Shown here: piece after piece, positions 5,864 through 8,838 of the stretch
Position numbering within the stretch: position 1 is the stretch's first letter
How the letters are laid out: every line of letters starts with the position of its first letter
Assembly (NCBI GenBank): GCA_028749105.1
Contig: JAQUQF010000055.1
Coordinates: 1-8,838, forward strand
Direction of reading: 5' to 3'
From: Acidobacteriota bacterium
GTDB lineage: Bacteria; Acidobacteriota; Aminicenantia; UBA2199
DNA length: 8,838 nt
The notes under the pieces: generated by a model
Databases searched by the model: none
Seen by the model: the letters and a program-made list of their open reading frames with translations, nothing else
What the model was told of the DNA's origin: nothing
Made by a program: the position numbers and the translations under genes

Positions 5864-8089
5864 CTATTGCCTCTCCATATCAAATTCAATTCTACACCGC
5901 GTGCCCTGATTCTTTTCCATGGAATAACTCCCGCCCAGTTGCTTGCTGAGCATCTTCACCAGCATCAGGCCGAATCCTTTTGATTCATTGATGTCGAACC
6001 CGTCCGGAAGCCCGACGCCGTCGTCCTGGATGGCAAGCGTCACGTGTTTTTCTGCTTGGGTGAGGGCAATTTCTATCCGCCCCGTCTCCTTGTTGACAAA
6101 AGCGTATTTCATTATGTTGGTCAGCAGCTCATTGACGATGATTCCCAGGGGGAAGAGCCTCTTTGAATCGAGACTGAAATCGTCGACGCGCAGGTCGAGC
6201 TTGACCTCGACCTGGCCGGGGAACAGCGAAACCACGGCGGCGGCCAAGCTCTCCACGTAGTTTTTCACCGCGATATCCCTGTGGCTTTCGCTGAAGAGCA
6301 GCTTGTCGTAGAGGAGGCGCATGCTGTCGATGCGACCGATCGCATCTTTCAGCACGGCCATGGCCTCGGGATTGCTGATTGACTTCAGGCGCAAGGATAT
6401 CAGGCCGGCAATGGAAGCGATGTTGTTCTTGATGCGGTGGTGGACCTCCTTGAGCAGAAGCTCCTTTTCCGCCAGCTGCCGCTGGATTTCGGCTTCCGCC
6501 CACTTCCTGGCGCTGATGTCCTGGTTGACGCCATAGGTCTTGATGGTGCGGCCCTGGGCATCCTTGACGATGAAAAAGCGTACGGTGATCCAACCGATCT
6601 CCCCATCGGCGTAGAGGATGCGGTGCTCGAGCTGACGGCTGTAAGTGGGATCGGGAGACGCGATGGCCGCCTGGGTTTCAATGCTCACCATGGCCATGTC
6701 GTCCGGGTGGAGAAATCTTCGCGCATACTCCCCCGAAGACATGCGATAGCCGCCGACTGCGGCGGCCGTGGTCCGGAAGATGCGGTAGAAGTTGTCGTTG
6801 AACGTGAACAGGTCGCGGTCCACGTCGTACTCCCAGTCGCCGGCTTTTGTCATCTGCAGCGCATTGGCTTGCTTGGCTTCACTGATCCGCAGGGCTTCCT
6901 CCGCCCGCTTGCGCGTGCTGATGTCGAGGATCAAGCCGACCAAGCCCGCGACATGGCCTTCGCTGTCGGTGAAAACGGCCTTATTGAAGACCACGTCATG
7001 GCGGGTGCCGTCGGAATAGTCGACCTGCGCTTCGTAGGTTTGCTTGCCCTGCTTTGCGAGCAGCTCTCTGTCAGCTGCATCATATTTTTCGGCCAAGTCC
7101 CTGGGAGAAATGTCGTAGACGGTCTTGCCGATGAACTGCTCCCGCGGCAGCCCGATGAATTGCTCAAAGGCCTTGTTGCCGCCGGTATAGACGCAATCGG
7201 CATCTTTGAAGAAGATGGGGGCGGGGACCGCATCCATCAGCGTCTGCTGGATGCGAATGGTGTTTAGCGATGATTCTTCCGCCCGCTTGAGCTTGCTGAT
7301 GTCGCGAACAACCGCCTGAAGGTAGTATTTGCCCATAGTGCGGAAGGCATTCAGGCTGACCTCGGCAGCAAACGGTGTCCCATCGTAATGGCAATGCGTC
7401 CAGCGAAAGAACTGCGGCTGACCTCTGAGCGCTGCGGCGATCTTCTCCTGGGCTTTCTCCTTGGATTTTCTGCCATCGGGTTGAATTTCCGGGGAGAACC
7501 GGTACGGTGGCTGCCCGATGATCTGTTCCCTGGTGCAGCCAAACATCTCCAAAGTCTTTTGGTTGCAGTCAATGAATACATTCTGATCCATCAGGAAAAA
7601 AGAGTCGTTGGCCGCCTCGAAAATAATCCGGAATTTGTATTCGCTCTCCCGCAGAGCCGCGAGCGCAGCTTCCATTCGGGATTCTTTCTCCTGTTCTTTT
7701 TTCTTCGCCTCAAAGAGCTTGAAGGCCATTTTGATGGACGCGTTGAGGACCGTCAGGTTCGAGTTTTTCTCCACGTAGCCGTAGGAGGTGATCTTTTCCG
7801 TCCTGGCCACGACCTCCGGCTCGGCGTGGCTCGACAGGAAGACCACCGGGAGATCGCGTTCCTTCAGGATGAGCGCCGCGGCCTCGGTGCCGTCCATGCC
7901 AGATCCCAGATCGATGTCCATGAGGATCAGGTCGATGGCGGGATTTTTTTCAACGATCGCGGCTGCCTCTTCGCCGCTGACGGCGATGAGGACGGCATAG
8001 CCGAATTTCTCCAGGGCCATTTTTTCACTCATGGCGATGACCACTTCATCTTCTACGAGCAGGATCGTTTTTTGCCTCCCCTCTGCCAT
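5864..8089 (-). CDS. REC-PAS-PAS-PAS-HisKA_2 sensor histidine kinase (741 aa)
   Basis: REC domain at about 1-122 with E13/D14, D58 (LILMDIDLG), S86 and K108, then a charged coiled-coil linker (120-150). PAS modules lie at about 148-268 (ends VVRDISKLKRAEE), 277-396 (ends LILDISTRKRAEE) and 403-530, the last of the PAS_3 type with FLHPDD and a DGEIGWI turn. HisKA_2 at about 537-625 contains EVHHRIKNN (H551 likely phosphorylated). HATPase_c has N653 (NELLTN), DDGVG (689-693) and GFGL (705-708). It is soluble. The start ATG 8087-8089 has a purine-rich AGGGGG about 7 bases upstream and is the conserved Met of the paralogue. It is the first gene of the kinase cluster and divergent from perR. The REC is fused to the input end with no effector domain, which suggests control of the kinase by phosphorylation (inference). 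Confidence 0.92.
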   Translation of the reverse strand: MAEGRQKTILLVEDEVVIAMSEKMALEKFGYAVLIAVSGEEAAAIVEKNPAIDLILMDIDLGSGMDGTEAAALILKERDLPVVFLSSHAEPEVVARTEKITSYGYVEKNSNLTVLNASIKMAFKLFEAKKKEQEKESRMEAALAALRESEYKFRIIFEAANDSFFLMDQNVFIDCNQKTLEMFGCTREQIIGQPPYRFSPEIQPDGRKSKEKAQEKIAAALRGQPQFFRWTHCHYDGTPFAAEVSLNAFRTMGKYYLQAVVRDISKLKRAEESSLNTIRIQQTLMDAVPAPIFFKDADCVYTGGNKAFEQFIGLPREQFIGKTVYDISPRDLAEKYDAADRELLAKQGKQTYEAQVDYSDGTRHDVVFNKAVFTDSEGHVAGLVGLILDISTRKRAEEALRISEAKQANALQMTKAGDWEYDVDRDLFTFNDNFYRIFRTTAAAVGGYRMSSGEYARRFLHPDDMAMVSIETQAAIASPDPTYSRQLEHRILYADGEIGWITVRFFIVKDAQGRTIKTYGVNQDISARKWAEAEIQRQLAEKELLLKEVHHRIKNNIASIAGLISLRLKSISNPEAMAVLKDAIGRIDSMRLLYDKLLFSESHRDIAVKNYVESLAAAVVSLFPGQVEVKLDLRVDDFSLDSKRLFPLGIIVNELLTNIMKYAFVNKETGRIEIALTQAEKHVTLAIQDDGVGLPDGFDINESKGFGLMLVKMLSKQLGGSYSMEKNQGTRCRIEFDMERQ
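6417..6457. repeat. 41-bp stretch identical in all three kinase genes (copy 3)
   Basis: Third copy of the segment described at 2479-2519, encoding the H-box of the 741-aa kinase. Confidence 0.8.
7711..8089 (-). repeat. REC-coding repeat, copy in the 741-aa gene
   Basis: Partner of 5436-5814 at a constant 2275-base offset. See that entry for the extent and the protein differences. Confidence 0.8.
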
Positions 8090-8136
8090 CGCTTTTCCCC
8101 CTGTTCACGCCGCCTCCCGCGGCCGAATAATCAATC

Positions 8137-8175
8137 ACTATATCTCAAAATATCTCAAATCGCAATTCTGTTCAA
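8137..8175 (-). promoter_or_regulatory. Candidate promoter region for the kinase cluster
   Basis: Two overlapping sigma-70-like pairs fit on the minus strand. One is TTGAAC (8170-8175) with TATTTT (8147-8152), spacer 17. The other is TTGCGA (8160-8165) with TATAGT (8137-8142), spacer 17. Both lie about 50-60 bases before the ATG of the 741-aa kinase and overlap the 10-bp direct repeat at 8140-8159. Neither is close enough to consensus to choose between them. Confidence 0.4.
8140..8159. promoter_or_regulatory. Tandem 10-bp direct repeat, possible regulator site
   Basis: The decamer atatctcaaa occurs twice head to tail (8140-8149 and 8150-8159), so the two half-sites fall one helical turn apart on the same face. 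This is the usual spacing for response-regulator dimers. It sits within the candidate kinase promoter. No protein can be assigned to it from the window. Confidence 0.4.
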
Positions 8176-8258
8176 GAAAATGAACGGTGCACGTGAAATG
8201 CGTGGGCGCAGGATTCAAGCATCAAGCGTGAAGTAACCAGAAAAATGAGTAAACCCGC

Positions 8259-8287
8259 TTGACAAAGCAAGAAATAGATGTTATATT
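8259..8287 (+). promoter_or_regulatory. Near-consensus sigma-70 promoter of perR
   Basis: TTGACA (8259-8264) is a perfect -35 hexamer. After a 17-base spacer, TATATT (8282-8287) is a good -10. Transcription should begin near 8294, inside the palindrome at 8287-8304, leaving a leader of only about 16 bases before the ATG at 8310. This is the strongest promoter match in the window. Confidence 0.8.
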
Positions 8288-8304
8288 AATAATAATTATT
8301 ATTA
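8287..8304. promoter_or_regulatory. Perfect 18-bp palindrome, probable Fur/PerR-family operator
   Basis: TAATAATAATTATTATTA is a perfect palindrome that touches the last base of the -10 and covers the predicted transcript start of perR. It contains two overlapping 7-1-7 boxes of the form TAATAAT-N-ATTATTA (8287-8301 and 8290-8304). The Fur/PerR-family consensus is also 7-1-7: TTATAAT-N-ATTATAA for PerR and TGATAAT-N-ATTATCA for Fur. The site differs from each by one symmetric base per arm. Binding here would block transcription, fitting autorepression. Confidence 0.7.
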
Positions 8305-8309
8305 CTAAA

Positions 8310-8726
8310 ATGAAAGTACAAAGGCGAAAAAGCGCGCAGCGCGAGCGGATACATGAGCTGCTGAGGGCAAGCAAGGAACATCCCACCGCCCAGGCGATCT
8401 ATGATCGTCTCAAGCCGGAGATGCCCAGCCTGAGCCTGGGCAACGTCTACCGCAACATCGCCATCCTTCTCGAGGAGGGAAGAATCCAGGGCGGCGAGTT
8501 CGGCAGCGGCACCGTGCGCTACGACGCCGTCACGGATCCCCATTACCACTTCGTTTGCGAGCGCTGCGGCATGGTCAGCGACTTCGCCATGCCCGCCGAC
8601 GCGGGCATCACTGCTGCCGCCCGGCGTTATTCCCCGCACCGCATCGCCGGCCACACCATCCGCTTCTACGGCGTCTGCGCCGGCTGCGCTGCGGGCGAAA
8701 CAGGTCAATTAAAAAAAAGGAGATAA
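8310..8726 (+). CDS. perR: PerR-like peroxide-sensing Fur-family repressor (138 aa)
   Basis: The N-terminal winged helix (about 1-70) includes HPTAQAIYDRLK and the recognition helix SLGNVYRNIAIL; the C-terminal dimerisation and metal domain follows. Against Bacillus subtilis PerR from memory, all five regulatory metal ligands are present: H24, D72, H78, H80 and D91. The Asp at D91 is typical of PerR, where Fur usually has Glu. The structural zinc site is C83/C86 and C123/C126. Peroxide with Fe(II) is known to oxidise the equivalents of H24 or H78 and release DNA. R48 stands where PerR has Asn and Fur has Arg, so DNA preference may be mixed. The ATG at 8310 is chosen because the longer frame (from TTG 8259) would start inside the -35. 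No clear Shine-Dalgarno precedes it. The TAA overlaps the ribosome binding site of the peroxiredoxin gene. Confidence 0.85.
   Translation: MKVQRRKSAQRERIHELLRASKEHPTAQAIYDRLKPEMPSLSLGNVYRNIAILLEEGRIQGGEFGSGTVRYDAVTDPHYHFVCERCGMVSDFAMPADAGITAAARRYSPHRIAGHTIRFYGVCAGCAAGETGQLKKRR
8717..8724 (+). promoter_or_regulatory. Shine-Dalgarno of the peroxiredoxin gene, at the perR stop
   Basis: AAGGAGAT lies 6 bases before ATG 8731, and its final T is the first base of the perR stop codon TAA (8724-8726). It sets the peroxiredoxin start and ties its translation to perR. Compared with perR, which has no visible site, it predicts much more peroxiredoxin than repressor. Confidence 0.8.
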
Positions 8727-8730
8727 AAAA

Positions 8731-8838
8731 ATGGAAAACACCCAAGTCAACATGCCCCGGATCGGAGACAAGGCGCCGTCGTTCAAGGCTGTCACCACCC
8801 AGGGCGAGATCAATTTTCCTGAGCAGTACGCCGGCAAG
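8731..8838 (+). CDS. Peroxiredoxin (AhpC/Prx6-like), N-terminal 36 residues
   Basis: The frame begins MENTQVNMPRIGDKAPSF and continues to ...FPEQYAGK at the window edge. The pattern P-x-I-G-D-K-A-P-x-F followed by a short strand-turn and Y-x-G-K is the usual start of peroxiredoxins of the thioredoxin fold. The catalytic Cys region (typically PxxFTPVCTTE) would come next but is outside the window, so the Prx6 versus AhpC assignment is tentative. The enzyme would reduce hydrogen peroxide or organic peroxides. It starts 4 bases after the perR stop and must share its promoter, giving a peroxide-inducible repressor-enzyme operon. Confidence 0.8.
   Translation, partial: MENTQVNMPRIGDKAPSFKAVTTQGEINFPEQYAGK

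Noticed and set aside
4549..5949. 466-codon open frame on the plus strand
   Set aside because: It runs antisense through the 898-aa kinase and crosses its start and the end of the 741-aa gene. Its composition is His/Asp/Val-rich with no family resemblance, as expected for the complement of GC-rich coding DNA, and it has no ribosome binding site.
7388..8236. 282-codon plus-strand frame crossing the kinase promoter
   Set aside because: It is the complement of the REC and first PAS of the 741-aa gene, runs into the intergenic control region and has no supporting start signal.
8259..8309. Longer start (TTG at 8259) for the Fur-family regulator
   Set aside because: It would translate the -35, -10 and operator. 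The added residues are Ile-rich non-family sequence, and homologous similarity begins at the ATG at 8310.
1..8838. CRISPR array, tRNA/rRNA gene, insertion sequence or phage attachment site
   Set aside because: No regularly spaced repeats, cloverleaf, transposase motif or flanking terminal repeats were found on either strand. The only long repeats are the kinase paralogues.

Overview
The window is GC-rich bacterial DNA (mostly GC-ending codons) with two sharply AT-rich islands upstream of regulator genes. Several gene families suggest an anaerobic or microaerophilic, poorly characterised lineage of the Acidobacteriota/Aminicenantes or Spirochaetes type. These are long soluble multi-PAS kinases of the HisKA_2 class, a DUF2089/SHOCT-like module, and a PerR-type regulator ahead of a peroxiredoxin. 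The taxonomic suggestion is inference only.

Layout, left to right. (1) 1-473, plus strand: the C-terminal end of an unrecognised protein. (2) 488-1784, minus strand: a compact operon read right to left. It runs DUF2089-family HTH protein, a 93-residue membrane protein coupled by an ATGA overlap, a SHOCT-like protein whose ribosome binding site overlaps the previous stop, and possibly a 61-residue small protein. A good extended -10 promoter lies just upstream, in a 150-base AT-rich gap. (3) 1935-8089, minus strand: three tandem paralogous sensor kinases. In transcription order they are 741 aa (REC-PAS-PAS-PAS-HisKA_2-HATPase), 898 aa (REC-PAS-PAS-PAS-GAF-HisKA_2-HATPase) and 366 aa (PAS-HisKA_2-HATPase). 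The third has lost its REC domain: a 27-codon, out-of-frame relic of a REC start survives at its 5' end. (4) 8090-8309: the divergent control region. (5) 8310-8838, plus strand: a PerR-like Fur-family repressor, followed at once by the start of a peroxiredoxin gene cut by the window edge.

The kinases have no predicted membrane segments and no output domain, so they probably form a cytosolic sensing or phosphorelay cluster. Receivers at the N-termini of two of them may take phosphate from their neighbours. The perR-peroxiredoxin pair looks like a self-regulated peroxide-defence operon: a near-consensus sigma-70 promoter overlaps a perfect 18-bp palindrome. The DUF2089-TM-SHOCT operon is a recurring gene set of unknown role, perhaps envelope related.

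No RNA gene, insertion sequence, CRISPR array or convincing intrinsic terminator was seen. The most informative observations are the decayed REC start in the third kinase, the intermediate Fur/PerR-like operator, and the shared helical-hairpin motif in the DUF2089 and SHOCT-like proteins.
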